Positions 52,164 through 62,197 of a DNA stretch of 64,000 nt are shown here, in pieces. Every line of letters begins with the position of its first letter. Position 1 is the stretch's first letter. Under the pieces are notes generated by a model, which was not told the DNA's origin, made no database searches, and worked only from the letters and a program-made list of their open reading frames with translations. The translations under genes were made by a program, and so were the position numbers. This DNA is from an uncultured Tateyamaria sp. (GTDB taxonomy: Bacteria > Pseudomonadota > Alphaproteobacteria > Rhodobacterales > Rhodobacteraceae): NCBI RefSeq assembly GCF_947503385.1, contig NZ_CANNDO010000004.1, positions 124,001 to 188,000 on the forward strand, read 5' to 3'.

Positions 52164-52997
52164 ATGGCCATTGCCTTTGAAGGTCTGCAAAAACTCGCAA
52201 CCGACGATATGCGCGCACAGATCCGCGCGGGTGCCTATTGTGGTCACACCGCAGGGCTGGGCGGCAAGACGTTGCAGGCCAACCTCGCCATTCTGACGGT
52301 CGATCACGCGCTGGACTTCATGCGCTTTTGCCAGCGCAATCCCAAGCCCTGCCCCCTTGTGGGCGTGTCCGACACCGGCAACCCGATGATGACGACGCTG
52401 GGCGGGGACATCGACATCCGCACCGACCTGCCCGGCTATTACGTCTACCGTGACGGTATGTTGGACGCGACGCTTGCCGATATCAGCGCGCTGTGGACCG
52501 ACGATATGGTGGCCTTTGCCTTGGGGTGTTCGTTCACGTTCGAACATGCGTTGCAGGATGCAGGCATTCCCGTGTGGCACATCGACAACAACACGACCGT
52601 GCCCATGTTCCGGTCAAACATCATGACGGTGCCCGCAGGTCCGTTTGGTGGGCCGACTGTTGTCAGTATGCGGGCCATCAACGAAACCGATGTGGACCGC
52701 GTCACCGCGATTTCGAAACGCTTTCCCATGGCCCATGGCGGCCCGGTCCATATCGGCGACCCCGCAGCCATCGGGATCACGGATCTGGACGCGCCACATT
52801 GGGGCGATCCCGCCCCCATCGGCGCAGGACAGGTGCCCATGTTCTGGGCCTGCGGGGTCACGCCGCAATCCGCTGTCATGGAAGCGCGGCTGCCGATCTG
52901 CATCACGCACAAGCCCGGGCATATGCTGATCACCGACGTCCCCGACGACGCCGAATTCACAGTTCTAACCACAACAAAATCACCAACAGGAGAGTGA
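52164..52997 (+). CDS. DUF1445-family protein (YcsI type; putative D-glutamate cyclase)
   Basis: 277 residues from ATG 52164 (GGGGGA upstream). Family blocks: RAQIRAGAYCGHTAGLGGKT, LQANLAILTVDHALDFMRFC, QRNPKPCPLVGVSDTGNP, and near the end FWACGVTPQSAVMEARLPI with CITHKPGHMLITD. Often annotated as hydro-lyase, but the human homologue domain DGLUCY turns D-glutamate into 5-oxo-D-proline. The co-encoded 5-oxoprolinase makes that reaction attractive. Two bases before the TRAP dctP gene. Confidence 0.87.
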   Translation: MAIAFEGLQKLATDDMRAQIRAGAYCGHTAGLGGKTLQANLAILTVDHALDFMRFCQRNPKPCPLVGVSDTGNPMMTTLGGDIDIRTDLPGYYVYRDGMLDATLADISALWTDDMVAFALGCSFTFEHALQDAGIPVWHIDNNTTVPMFRSNIMTVPAGPFGGPTVVSMRAINETDVDRVTAISKRFPMAHGGPVHIGDPAAIGITDLDAPHWGDPAPIGAGQVPMFWACGVTPQSAVMEARLPICITHKPGHMLITDVPDDAEFTVLTTTKSPTGE

Positions 52998-52999
52998 AA

Positions 53000-54037
53000 A
53001 TGAAAAAACTTACAACCGCCCTCGGGGCTCTGGCGATCAGCGCCTCCGGCGCGTTTGCAGAAAGCCCGGTGGTCCTGAGTGCTGTCGGCACATGGTCCAG
53101 CCTGACGAATTTCCAAAAACACGAAGAGCCGTTCTTTAACCAGCGCCTCAATGAGGCGTCGGGCGGCAACATCGTTGGCAAGATCCAGTCGCAATCCGGT
53201 CTGGGCCTCAAAGGGTTCGAGATCATGCGCCTCGTCAAGAACGGTGTGTTTGATTTCGCCTTTGGACTGCCGGGCTATGTGGCGGCGGAAAACGCCATCT
53301 TCGAAGGCGCGGACCTGTCGTCGCTGACGCAGGACATCGACACCCAGCGCAAGGTGTCGGAGGCCTATTTCGACACGCTTGAGAACGCGTTTGCCGACAT
53401 TTACAACGCCAAGCTGCTGATGCTCTACCCGTTCCCCAGCCAGACGCTGTGGTGCAACGGCGAGGTGAACGGCATCGCGGACCTCGATGGCAAGAAAATC
53501 CGCGTCTATTCCACCACCCTTGGCGATTTTGTCGAAGGGGTCGGCGGCACCTCTGTCACGGTGGCCTTCTCCGAAGTGATCCCGGCGCTGGAAAAGGGCG
53601 TTGTGGACTGTGCGATCACCGGCACAATGTCGGCCTATACCGCCAAATGGAACCAAGTCGCCACACATGCCTATACGCTGCGCGTGGGCTGGGGCCTCGC
53701 CTTTGGGGCGATGAACATGGACAAATGGAACAGCCTGTCCGCCGATCAGCAGGCCCTCTTGCAGACCGAGATTGCGACGCTGAACGACGCCATGTGGGCC
53801 GAAACCGCGACCGAGGACGAAGTGGCCATTTCCTGCATCACAGGCGGTGCCTGCGAAGTGGGTGATCCCGGTTCGATGGTGCTGGTTGAACCCAGTGCCG
53901 AAGACCTCGCCCTGCGCGACAAGATCGCCACAGACGTTGTGCTGGCCCGCTGGGCGGAACGGTGCGGCACAGACTGTGCCGCGAACTGGAACGAAACCGT
54001 TGGTCCGATCCTCGGCCTGACGGCGGCCGCCAACTAA
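53000..54037 (+). CDS. TRAP transporter substrate-binding protein (DctP type)
   Basis: 345 residues from ATG 53000 (AGGAGAG upstream). Signal peptide MKKLTTALGALAISASGAFA. The DctP fold includes PFPSQTLWCNGEVNGIADLD, KKIRVYSTTLGDFVEGVG (conserved Arg) and EVIPALEKGVVDCAITGTM. The C-terminus has a CITGGACEVGDPG and an RCGTDCAANW, which could form a disulfide pair. Given the operon, the ligand may be 5-oxoproline or a glutamate-like acid. Confidence 0.9.
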   Translation: MKKLTTALGALAISASGAFAESPVVLSAVGTWSSLTNFQKHEEPFFNQRLNEASGGNIVGKIQSQSGLGLKGFEIMRLVKNGVFDFAFGLPGYVAAENAIFEGADLSSLTQDIDTQRKVSEAYFDTLENAFADIYNAKLLMLYPFPSQTLWCNGEVNGIADLDGKKIRVYSTTLGDFVEGVGGTSVTVAFSEVIPALEKGVVDCAITGTMSAYTAKWNQVATHAYTLRVGWGLAFGAMNMDKWNSLSADQQALLQTEIATLNDAMWAETATEDEVAISCITGGACEVGDPGSMVLVEPSAEDLALRDKIATDVVLARWAERCGTDCAANWNETVGPILGLTAAAN

Positions 54038-54046
54038 GCTGCCGGA

Positions 54047-54082
54047 AAAAGGGGCGGCGCGCTCTCCCCCGCTGCCCCTTTT
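54047..54082 (+). terminator. Hairpin between dctP and dctQ (second TRAP operon)
   Basis: Arms AAAAGGGGCGGC and GCTGCCCCTTTT (54047-54058, 54071-54082) pair in eleven positions plus one G-U; the second arm ends in TTTT. Looks like a partial terminator or stabiliser placed after the binding-protein gene. Confidence 0.6.
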
Positions 54083-54103
54083 GCCCTCACGGAGTTTCCC
54101 GAT

Positions 54104-54667
54104 ATGCTCGACACCCTCCTTGCCAGCACCCGCAAGCTGAGCCTGTGGCTCACATGGCTGGGCGGCACCCTCATCGTTCTGTCCGCCTTTCTGGTGACGC
54201 TCGAAGTGATCCTGCGCAAACTTTTCAATGTATCGCTTGGCGGCGCGGATGAAATATCGGGTTATGCGTTTGGTGTGGCCACGGCGCTGGCGTTTTCCTA
54301 TGCGCTGTTCGAGCGCGCGCATATTCGGGTCGATGCCCTGATTGGTGTTCTGCCCCACGGGTTGCGCCCGTTTTTGAACCTCTTTGGCCACGCTCTGTTG
54401 ATCGGCTTTGCCTTGGTTGTCGTTTGGATGGTCTGGAGCATGGTCGGCGACACGCTCCAACATGGTTCGCGGTCGATCACGCCGATGCGCGTGCCCCTCG
54501 CCATCCCGCAAATCCCTTGGCTGATCGGATGGATGTTCTTTGTCTTTACCGGTGTGCTGATCGCGGTCGCGGCCATCGTCAAATACCTGCAACGCGATCC
54601 AAGCGGCGTTCAGGACCTCATTGGGGTCAAATCCCTGGACGAGCAGATCAAGGATGAGACTGTCTGA
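54104..54667 (+). CDS. TRAP transporter small membrane subunit (DctQ type)
   Basis: 187 residues. CACGGAG lies upstream of the ATG. Hydrophobic segments: LWLTWLGGTLIVLSAFLVTL, GYAFGVATALAFSYALF, FGHALLIGFALVVVWMVWSM and IGWMFFVFTGVLIAVAAIV. The F-E-R-A-H-I-R-V-D motif is the usual DctQ landmark. Stop and dctM start share one base. Confidence 0.88.
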   Translation: MLDTLLASTRKLSLWLTWLGGTLIVLSAFLVTLEVILRKLFNVSLGGADEISGYAFGVATALAFSYALFERAHIRVDALIGVLPHGLRPFLNLFGHALLIGFALVVVWMVWSMVGDTLQHGSRSITPMRVPLAIPQIPWLIGWMFFVFTGVLIAVAAIVKYLQRDPSGVQDLIGVKSLDEQIKDETV

Positions 54668-55950
54668 TGCTGACCAAGACGCTCCTTATCCTGTTGGCGC
54701 TGATCGCGCTGGCTGTGCCAATCGCCGCATCGCTGGGCTGGCTGGGCCTGATCCTGCAATACACCGACAGCCCCATGCCGCTGCACCGCGCGATCTCGGA
54801 CATGGCGTGGCAGACCTCGACCGACTTCCTGCTCGTGGCGATCCCGATGTTCGTCATGATGGGTGAAATCCTGCTGCGCGCGGGCATCACCGAACGGATG
54901 TATGACGGCATCGTCAAATGGCTGGGCTGGCTGCCAGGTGGGCTGATGCATTCGAATATCGGTTCTTCGGCGCTGTTCGCGGCCACCTCGGGCTCGTCCG
55001 TGGCCACGGCTGCCACCATCGGCACGGTCGCCGTGCCGCAAATCGAAAAGCGCGGCTATAACGAGCCGCTGTTTCTGGGCACTGTCGCTGCCGGGGGCAC
55101 GCTGGGCATCCTGATCCCGCCGTCGATCAACCTGATCCTCTACGGCCTGCTCACCAATACCTCTGTGCCCGAACTGTACCTGGCGGGTTTCATCCCTGGC
55201 TTCTTGCTGGCCGCGCTGTTCATGGCGACGGTGATTGTCGCCTGCATGATCAAGCCCGAATGGGGCGGCGCGCAGCTGCGCCACACGTGGGGCGAGCGTC
55301 TGCGCGCCCTGCCCGCCCTGATCCCGCCGCTGGGTATCTTTATGGTGGTCGTCGGCTCGATCTACGCGGGCCTCGCCACGCCGACCGAAGCGGCCGCCTT
55401 GGGCGTTGTCGCCTCCATGGGTCTGGCTGCGCTGAACCGCAAGCTGACCGTGGACATGATGCGGCAGGCGATCGAAGGGACGATGCGCACCACCGCCATG
55501 ATCATGCTGATCATCATTGCCGCCGTATTCCTGAACTTTGTCCTGTCGATCATCGGCCTGACACAGGCGCTGACCGACTTTGTCACCGGCCTTGGCTGGA
55601 CCCCGATGCAGACCATGCTGATGATTGTTGCGGTGCTGATCCTGATCGGCTGCTTTATGGAGACGCTGTCAATGCTGTTGACCATGGCGCCGCTGATCAC
55701 GCCCATTGTGGTGGCGCTTGGCTTTGACCCTGTTTGGTTCGGCATCCTGCTGATGGTGCTCTTGGAAACCGCGCTGATTACCCCGCCCATCGGCATCAAC
55801 CTTTACGTGGTGCAGAGCATCCGCAAGGTCGGGCCGATCATGGACGTGATCAAGGGTGCGCTGCCCTTCGTGGTGACCATGTTCGTGATGCTGGCGATCT
55901 TGCTGGCCTTCCCGCAACTGGCACTGTGGCTGCCGTCGCTGGTGTACTGA
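54667..55950 (+). CDS. TRAP transporter large membrane subunit (DctM type)
   Basis: 427 residues, twelve hydrophobic segments. Blocks: FLLVAIPMFVMMGEILLRAG, ALFAATSGSSVATAATIGTV, VAAGGTLGILIPPSINLILY and ALITPPIGINLYVVQSI. Ion-coupled import with the linked DctP and DctQ. Followed after 89 bases by the 5-oxoprolinase gene on the same strand. Confidence 0.9.
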   Translation: MLTKTLLILLALIALAVPIAASLGWLGLILQYTDSPMPLHRAISDMAWQTSTDFLLVAIPMFVMMGEILLRAGITERMYDGIVKWLGWLPGGLMHSNIGSSALFAATSGSSVATAATIGTVAVPQIEKRGYNEPLFLGTVAAGGTLGILIPPSINLILYGLLTNTSVPELYLAGFIPGFLLAALFMATVIVACMIKPEWGGAQLRHTWGERLRALPALIPPLGIFMVVVGSIYAGLATPTEAAALGVVASMGLAALNRKLTVDMMRQAIEGTMRTTAMIMLIIIAAVFLNFVLSIIGLTQALTDFVTGLGWTPMQTMLMIVAVLILIGCFMETLSMLLTMAPLITPIVVALGFDPVWFGILLMVLLETALITPPIGINLYVVQSIRKVGPIMDVIKGALPFVVTMFVMLAILLAFPQLALWLPSLVY

Positions 55951-56039
55951 TCATGCGCGCCCACTGACCTGAACCAACGCCTTTTTCGCTGTAACACAAA
56001 CGTGCCGGCCCTGCCCGGCAAACAAGGGAGCTTTGTCTC

Positions 56040-59000
56040 ATGTGGCAATTCTGGGTCGACCGTGGGGGCACCTTTACCGACATCGTGGGCCGACGCCCGG
56101 ACGGGACGCTTGTGACGCACAAGCTCTTGTCCGAGAATCCCGAACGCTACCGCGACGCCGCCGTGCAGGGCATCCGCGAGTTGCTGGGCCTGCGCCCCGA
56201 CGACGCCATCCCCAACGGCACGATTGATGCGGTCAAGATGGGCACCACGGTCGCCACCAATGCACTGCTGGAGCGCAAGGGCGACGCCACCGTCCTCTTT
56301 ATCACCCAAGGGCTCAAGGATCTGCTGCGGATTGGCTACCAGAACCGGCCCAAGCTGTTTGATCTGAACATCGCGTTGCCCGAATTGCTGTATGACGCTG
56401 CCTATGAGGTGCGCGAACGGGTGGCCGCAGACGGAGCCGTGATCACCCCTCTGAACGAGGCGCAACTGCGCCGCGATCTGCAAACGGCCTATGACGCCGG
56501 GTTCCGCGCTGTTGCCATTGCACTCATGCACGCCTACCGATTTCAGCGCCACGAACAGCGGGCGGGCGAGATCGCGCGCGAAATCGGGTTCACCCAGGTC
56601 TCGCTCAGCCATGAGGTCAGCCCGCTGATCAAGCTGGTGGGCCGCGGTGACACCACGGTGGTTGACGCCAACCTGTCGCCCATCCTGCGCCGCTATGTCG
56701 ATCAGGTGCGCGACGCGCTCGGGGCCGGATCGGGCGGATGCAAATCGCTGATGTTCATGCAGTCCAATGGCGGTCTGACCGATGCAAGCCTGTTTCAGGG
56801 CAAGGACGCGATCCTGTCCGGTCCGGCGGGCGGTGTCGTCGGCATGGTGCGCACGGCGCACGCCGCCGGGTTCGACAAGCTGATCGGGTTCGACATGGGG
56901 GGTACGTCCACCGATGTGTGCCACTATGCGGGCAGCTATGAGCGGTCGTTTGAGACCGAAGTTGCGGGCGTGCGGATGCGCGCGCCGATGATGTCTATCC
57001 ATACGGTGGCGGCGGGCGGTGGGTCGATCCTGAGCTTCCGGCAAGGCCGGATGCAGGTCGGCCCCGAAAGTGCCGGCGCCGACCCTGGTCCCGCCTGCTA
57101 CCGCCGCGGCGGCCCGCTCGCGGTCACCGATTGCAACGTGGTGCTGGGCAAGCTGCAACCGGACCAGTTTCCGGCCGTCTTTGGCCCCGACGGCAACCAG
57201 CCCCTCGATGCCGACACACCCCGTCAAAAATTTGCGATCCTCGCCCAGGACATTGCCCGCGAAACCGGCGAAGCGCCCCTCAGCGTCGAGGAACTGGCCG
57301 AAGGCTTCTTGCGCATCGCGGTCGAGAACATGGCCAATGCGATCAAGAAGATCAGCGTGCAGCGCGGCTATGACGTCACCCGCTATACGCTCAACTGCTT
57401 TGGCGGCGCGGGCGGGCAGCACGCGTGCAAGGCCGCCGATGTGCTGGGGATGCAAAGCATTCTGATCCATCCCTTTGCGGGCGTGTTGTCGGCCTTTGGC
57501 ATGGGATTGGCGGATGTGCGCGCCCTGCGCGAGTTCCAATTCGAAGGCACGCTTGCCGATCTCGACAATGCGGGCGAAACCCTGCGCCGCCTCAGCGATG
57601 ACGCAATGTCGGAGGTGACCGGACAGGGCATCGGGCGGGACGCTGTCACCATGCTGCAAACCGTCCATGTACGCACGCGCGGTGGGCAACAGACCTTTCC
57701 CGTGGCCTTTGGCCCCCATGACGAGATGGTGGCGGCGTTCACCCAAGCGCATGAGACCTGCTTTGGCTTCGCACCCGACGTGCAGAACCTCGTCATCGAC
57801 CTCCTGACTGTCGAAGCCATCGGCTCCACAGGCGAAGCGGCCAGCCTGAGCGACACCGGCACCGCCCAAGACCCTGTTCCGGTTCAGATGGTCAGCGACG
57901 GCGTCCTCCGCAGCGTCCCGCTTTACCAGCGTGACGGCATGGCCGGGGACGTGCCCGGCCCGGCGATCATCGTCGACCCAACCGGCACCAATGTGGTCGA
58001 GGACGGTTGGACCGCCTCGAAACTGGAGGACGGGGCGCTGGTCCTGCGCCGCACGACGCCGTTGCAACGGGCCGAGGCGATTGGCACCAGTGTCGATCCC
58101 ATCATGCTCGAAGTCTTCAACAACCTGTTCATGTCCATCGCCGACCAGATGGGCGCGACCCTCGCCAACACTGCCTATTCGGTGAACATCAAGGAACGAT
58201 ACGACTTCTCCTGCGCGATCTTTGACGCGGCGGGTGATCTGGTGGCAAACGCGCCGCACGTGCCCGTCCACCTCGGCTCCATGAGCGACAGCGTGCGCAC
58301 CATCCTGCGCGACAATGCAGGCCGGATGCGCCCCGGCGACGTGTTCATGCTGAACGATCCATTCCACGGCGGCACGCACCTGCCCGATATCACCGTGGTC
58401 ACACCCGTCTTTGATGCGACCGGGCGCGACATCCTCTTTGTCACCGCTTCGCGCGGGCACCACGCGGATGTGGGGGGCAAGACCCCCGGCTCTGCCCCGC
58501 CTGACAGCACCCATATCGACGAGGAAGGCGTGCTGTTCTCGAACTTCCAACTGGTCAGCGCGGGCACCTTCCGCGAGGCGGACACCCGCGCACTTCTGGC
58601 CTCCGGCCCCTATCCCTGCCGCAACATCGACGACAACATCGCCGACCTGTCGGCCCAGATCGCCGCCAACGCGACAGGGGCGGCAGAACTGATGAAGGCG
58701 GTGCGTAATTTCGGCGTCGATGTGGTGTCCGCCTATATGCGCCACGTGCAGGACAACGCCGAAGAAAACGTGCGCCGTGTGTTGAACGTCCTCTCCGACA
58801 GCCAGTTTGTCTACCCGCTCGACAGCGGCGCAAAGATCAAGGTGGCCATACGTGTGAACCGCGCGGCGCGGAGTGCGGTGATCGACTTCACCGGCACGTC
58901 GGCGCAGGACTGGTTCAACTACAATGCGCCCCTGTCGATTTGCCGGGCGACGGTGCTGTATGTCTTTCGCACGCTGATCGGCGCGGACATCCCGATGAAC

Positions 59001-59624
59001 GAAGGATGCCTCAGGCCGCTTGAGATCATCGCGCCCGAAGGCAGCATGATCAATCCCGCCTACCCCGCCGCCGTGATCTCGGGCAACACCGAGGTCAGCC
59101 AAGCGATTGCAGATACGCTCTATGGCGCGTTGGGCGTGATCGCCGGATCGCAGGGCACAATGAACAACTTTGTCTACGGCAACGACCGTTTGCAGAATTA
59201 CGAGACGATCTGCGGCGGCACCGGAGCGGGCGACGGGTTCGACGGGGCCAGCGCCGTGCACAGCCACATGACCAACACCCGCATGACCGACCCGGAGGTG
59301 CTCGAGACGCGCTTTCCGGTGCGGGTCGAGGCGTTTTCCATCCGGCGCGGGTCTGGCGGTGCGGGGCGCTACCGGGGCGGTGATGGGATCACCCGCGCGC
59401 TGCGCTTTCTGGAACCGATGACGGTCACCACCCTGTCGTCGCACCGCACGGTGCCACCGCATGGGGCGTCCGGTGGCGCATCCGGAGAACCCGGAGAAAA
59501 CCGGGTGATCCGGGCGGGTGGGACCCATGAGGTGTTGCAAGGCAATGATGTCACGTCGATGCAGCCGGACGATGTGTTTGTGATGCACACGCCGGGCGGC
59601 GGCGGGTTTGGGCGGGTGCCGTGA
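56040..59624 (+). CDS. ATP-dependent 5-oxoprolinase / hydantoinase A-B fusion
   Basis: 1194 residues. HyuA half (about 1-690): [20 protein letters not shown] phosphate loop, [31 protein letters not shown] and [18 protein letters not shown]. HyuB half (about 700-1190): [40 protein letters not shown] and [15 protein letters not shown]. Full-length fusions of this size usually cleave 5-oxo-L-proline to L-glutamate with ATP; related fusions use N-methylhydantoins or acetone-type substrates. Sitting with a DUF1445 gene and a TRAP importer supports 5-oxoproline. Convergent, back to back, with the COG0523 gene. Confidence 0.9.
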   Translation: MWQFWVDRGGTFTDIVGRRPDGTLVTHKLLSENPERYRDAAVQGIRELLGLRPDDAIPNGTIDAVKMGTTVATNALLERKGDATVLFITQGLKDLLRIGYQNRPKLFDLNIALPELLYDAAYEVRERVAADGAVITPLNEAQLRRDLQTAYDAGFRAVAIALMHAYRFQRHEQRAGEIAREIGFTQVSLSHEVSPLIKLVGRGDTTVVDANLSPILRRYVDQVRDALGAGSGGCKSLMFMQSNGGLTDASLFQGKDAILSGPAGGVVGMVRTAHAAGFDKLIGFDMGGTSTDVCHYAGSYERSFETEVAGVRMRAPMMSIHTVAAGGGSILSFRQGRMQVGPESAGADPGPACYRRGGPLAVTDCNVVLGKLQPDQFPAVFGPDGNQPLDADTPRQKFAILAQDIARETGEAPLSVEELAEGFLRIAVENMANAIKKISVQRGYDVTRYTLNCFGGAGGQHACKAADVLGMQSILIHPFAGVLSAFGMGLADVRALREFQFEGTLADLDNAGETLRRLSDDAMSEVTGQGIGRDAVTMLQTVHVRTRGGQQTFPVAFGPHDEMVAAFTQAHETCFGFAPDVQNLVIDLLTVEAIGSTGEAASLSDTGTAQDPVPVQMVSDGVLRSVPLYQRDGMAGDVPGPAIIVDPTGTNVVEDGWTASKLEDGALVLRRTTPLQRAEAIGTSVDPIMLEVFNNLFMSIADQMGATLANTAYSVNIKERYDFSCAIFDAAGDLVANAPHVPVHLGSMSDSVRTILRDNAGRMRPGDVFMLNDPFHGGTHLPDITVVTPVFDATGRDILFVTASRGHHADVGGKTPGSAPPDSTHIDEEGVLFSNFQLVSAGTFREADTRALLASGPYPCRNIDDNIADLSAQIAANATGAAELMKAVRNFGVDVVSAYMRHVQDNAEENVRRVLNVLSDSQFVYPLDSGAKIKVAIRVNRAARSAVIDFTGTSAQDWFNYNAPLSICRATVLYVFRTLIGADIPMNEGCLRPLEIIAPEGSMINPAYPAAVISGNTEVSQAIADTLYGALGVIAGSQGTMNNFVYGNDRLQNYETICGGTGAGDGFDGASAVHSHMTNTRMTDPEVLETRFPVRVEAFSIRRGSGGAGRYRGGDGITRALRFLEPMTVTTLSSHRTVPPHGASGGASGEPGENRVIRAGGTHEVLQGNDVTSMQPDDVFVMHTPGGGGFGRVP

Positions 59625-60497
59625 TCAGCCCGCCGATAGGCTGGCCCACCACGCGTCCACGTCGGTCAGACTAAGGCGGTCGGACAGGCCAATACCAACG
59701 AGCGCGGGCGCGCAGTCGGCCTGAGCAGGCGTCACCTCGATCTGTTGGCCCACCACCTGCACGTCCCACGCGGCACCGCTGCGATCAATGACACGCCCCT
59801 TGAGCCGGAACAGCCCGGCGGGCCGCGCGGCAAGAGCGGCGCGCAGCGTTGCCACGTCCACGCCCGTCACGTCGGAACACGACCAAGCGGTGTGCGTTGG
59901 GTGCGGTGCGCCGGAGGCTGGCGTGGCCGTTGCAACCGGTTGCAACAACAAAAGCCGGGCCAGCGTGTCAACGTCGTTCGAACGCAGTGTCGCTGCATCC
60001 GTGGCAAGCCGCGGCAGCGCCGCCTCCTCTGGTATCTTGCTGACCGCAATGACGTCGGCCTTGGCCACCTGATCCACCAGTTGCGGGCCAATCAGCGGGT
60101 CGGCTTGCAAACCGTCAAAGGCGAGGCCGTCCACGACCGTGACGATCCCTCCGTAGCGCATCTCGGGTTCTGCGAGGGCCGCGTTGGCGATGCGCGCAGG
60201 GTCGGACACGCCGCTTGCCTCGACGATCAGGTGGTCCGGACGCGGTCGGCGGTCGAGCGCGTCGCCCAGCGCCATGAACAGGTCCGCACCCATCGTGCAG
60301 CATACGCATCCGTTTGTCAGCGCAATCGTGTCCTCGTCCCGCGACGCAAGCAGCCGCGCGTCGATGTTGATCGCGCCAAAATCATTGACCAGCACCATCA
60401 GCTTTAGCCCGTGATCCGCCGCCAGCAACCGGTTGATCAGCGTGGTTTTCCCCGCGCCCAGATAGCCGGAGATGACCGTCATCGGCAGCGGTGTCAC
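59625..60497 (-). CDS. COG0523 GTPase (CobW/YeiR-like metallochaperone)
   Basis: 290 residues from GTG 60497 (an ATG at 60482 would also do). P-loop ISGYLGAGKTTLINRLLA, the metal-binding C-x-C-C in LTNGCVCCTMGADL, Walker B IVEASGVSDPARI, and a CobW C-terminal domain from about residue 200. The usual N-K-x-D base-recognition motif is altered to SKIPEE. Family members deliver zinc, nickel or cobalt. Overlap of four bases with the amidohydrolase makes that enzyme the obvious client. Confidence 0.88.
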   Translation of the reverse strand: MTPLPMTVISGYLGAGKTTLINRLLAADHGLKLMVLVNDFGAINIDARLLASRDEDTIALTNGCVCCTMGADLFMALGDALDRRPRPDHLIVEASGVSDPARIANAALAEPEMRYGGIVTVVDGLAFDGLQADPLIGPQLVDQVAKADVIAVSKIPEEAALPRLATDAATLRSNDVDTLARLLLLQPVATATPASGAPHPTHTAWSCSDVTGVDVATLRAALAARPAGLFRLKGRVIDRSGAAWDVQVVGQQIEVTPAQADCAPALVGIGLSDRLSLTDVDAWWASLSAG

Positions 60498-62119
60498 AGC
60501 AACGTCACCCTGCCGCCAAACACAGTGCCCAGAACCGTCACATCCCGGAGCGCCTCAGGATCAACCGCACGCGGATCGGCACCAAGCACGGCAAAATCCG
60601 CGCGCTTGCCCACCGAGACCGAGCCGACCTCGTGATCCAGCTTCAGGGTCTGCGCGGCACCCAGCGTGATTGCGTGCAGCGCCTCGGGTACGGTGATGCG
60701 CTGCGCAGAGCCCAGCACTTGGCCCGACATGGTCCGGCGGTTGACCGCGCACCACGCGGTAAAGAGCGGGCCCATGGGCGTGACCGGCGCGTCCGAGTGG
60801 ATCGCCACCGTCAGCCCGGCGTCGAGCGCAGAGCGCACGGCGTCCATCCGCTGAGCGCGGTCGTTGCCTATGGTCAGTGCGGCGTGCTGGTCCCCGAAAT
60901 ACCACAGGTGGTTGGCAAAGAGGTTCACACGAATGCCCAAACCGGCGCAGCGCCGGAATTGTGCCGCATCCATCATCTGCCCATGTTGCAGCACATGGCC
61001 GTGATCCGGCCACGGGGCGGCGCGCATAGCCTCGGCCAGCGCGTCGATCACGACCTCGGACGCCTCGTCGCCATTGACGTGGATATGCATCTGTACGCCC
61101 GCCGCGTGCAGGGCGGCGCAGGTGGTGCGGATCTGGTCGGGGGCCATGTTCCAGATGCCATTGGGCTGCCCCCCCACATAGCCCGGCCAGCGCACCCGCG
61201 CGGTCCACCCTTGGATCGACCCATCCGTCATCAGCTTGACCGCGCCCAGCCGCACCTTGTCGGTGGACCGACCCTTGAGCGACAGCGCGCGGGCCGCAAG
61301 GGCGGACGGATCGCCGCTTGCCCCCAATGCAGGTACGATGCGCAAGGCAAACGCGTCATCCCCTGTCACCGTCAACATCACGTCGAGGTCTTCGTCCTCC
61401 AGTTGCGAAAAGAGGTCCGTGACCGTCGTGACCCCGGCCCGCTGCGCCACCTGCGCATAGGACCGGATCGCGCTGGCACGCTGGGACAAGGCCCGAAAAT
61501 CTATACCCAGACGCCGCATGATCGGGAACATCGCCGCCATTTCCTGCAATTCGCCCGTTGGGGTGCCATCCGGGCCTTTGACCACACCTTTGACGTCTGT
61601 GTTGGCATCGTATCCCGCAAGTGCCAGCGCCGCAGAGTTCACGCACATCAGGTGAAAGTTGGAAAACAGGATCGCGATGGGGCGTGTGGCTGATACCTGA
61701 TCCAGATGCGCCCGGCCGAGCCGGTCGTCCGGCAGAAAGATCGGGTCAAAGCCCCAGCCGATCAAAGGCGCATCCGGTGGCAGTTCGGCCTCGATCTTGC
61801 GCAGGCGCGCGACGACATCGCCCAAGGTCGACAGCCCCGTCCACATGCGGCCCTCTGGGTCGATCCGGTCGTGATAGCCGGTATAGGCATAGTCCCAGAT
61901 GGCACCCGCCATCATATGCGCGTGACCTTCGACAAAACCGGGCATCAGCACGGCGTCCGCCAGCGAGGTGTCGTGCACAACCGCACCCCACGGGTCGGCG
62001 CATGTGGCATCCCCCAAGGCCAGAATACGCCCGTCCCGCACTGCAACATGCGTCGCCTCGGGCACCGTTGGGTCCATGGTAACGATTGTTTTTGCTTGAA
62101 AAACCGTAATGTCAGACAT
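60494..62119 (-). CDS. Amidohydrolase (YtcJ/NfdA-like)
   Basis: 541 residues. Amidohydrolase-superfamily metal ligands in the order of subtype III: MPGFVEGHAHMMAG (H-x-H), VQMHIHVNGDEAS (His), DHGHVLQHGQMMD (His) and TVAIHSDAPVTPMGP (Asp). YtcJ-like insert sequences (GWGFDPIFLPDDRLGRAHLD) are present. Such proteins hydrolyse N-formyl or other amide/exoenol bonds; the substrate is not known. Pairing with a metallochaperone suggests a demanding metal requirement. Confidence 0.9.
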   Translation of the reverse strand: MSDITVFQAKTIVTMDPTVPEATHVAVRDGRILALGDATCADPWGAVVHDTSLADAVLMPGFVEGHAHMMAGAIWDYAYTGYHDRIDPEGRMWTGLSTLGDVVARLRKIEAELPPDAPLIGWGFDPIFLPDDRLGRAHLDQVSATRPIAILFSNFHLMCVNSAALALAGYDANTDVKGVVKGPDGTPTGELQEMAAMFPIMRRLGIDFRALSQRASAIRSYAQVAQRAGVTTVTDLFSQLEDEDLDVMLTVTGDDAFALRIVPALGASGDPSALAARALSLKGRSTDKVRLGAVKLMTDGSIQGWTARVRWPGYVGGQPNGIWNMAPDQIRTTCAALHAAGVQMHIHVNGDEASEVVIDALAEAMRAAPWPDHGHVLQHGQMMDAAQFRRCAGLGIRVNLFANHLWYFGDQHAALTIGNDRAQRMDAVRSALDAGLTVAIHSDAPVTPMGPLFTAWCAVNRRTMSGQVLGSAQRITVPEALHAITLGAAQTLKLDHEVGSVSVGKRADFAVLGADPRAVDPEALRDVTVLGTVFGGRVTLL

Positions 62120-62197
62120 GCAGACCCCCGCTGTAGTACACCTCTAGGCCTACAGCAGATAGCGACAAAGACAACTCGTTTTGGCCGCGGACCGTGC

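Noticed and set aside
55803..59588. A 1261-codon open frame on the minus strand opposite the 5-oxoprolinase gene
   Set aside because: It mirrors a real plus-strand gene with full family motifs; the translated sequence has no family signature and is typical of the empty antisense frame in GC-rich coding DNA.
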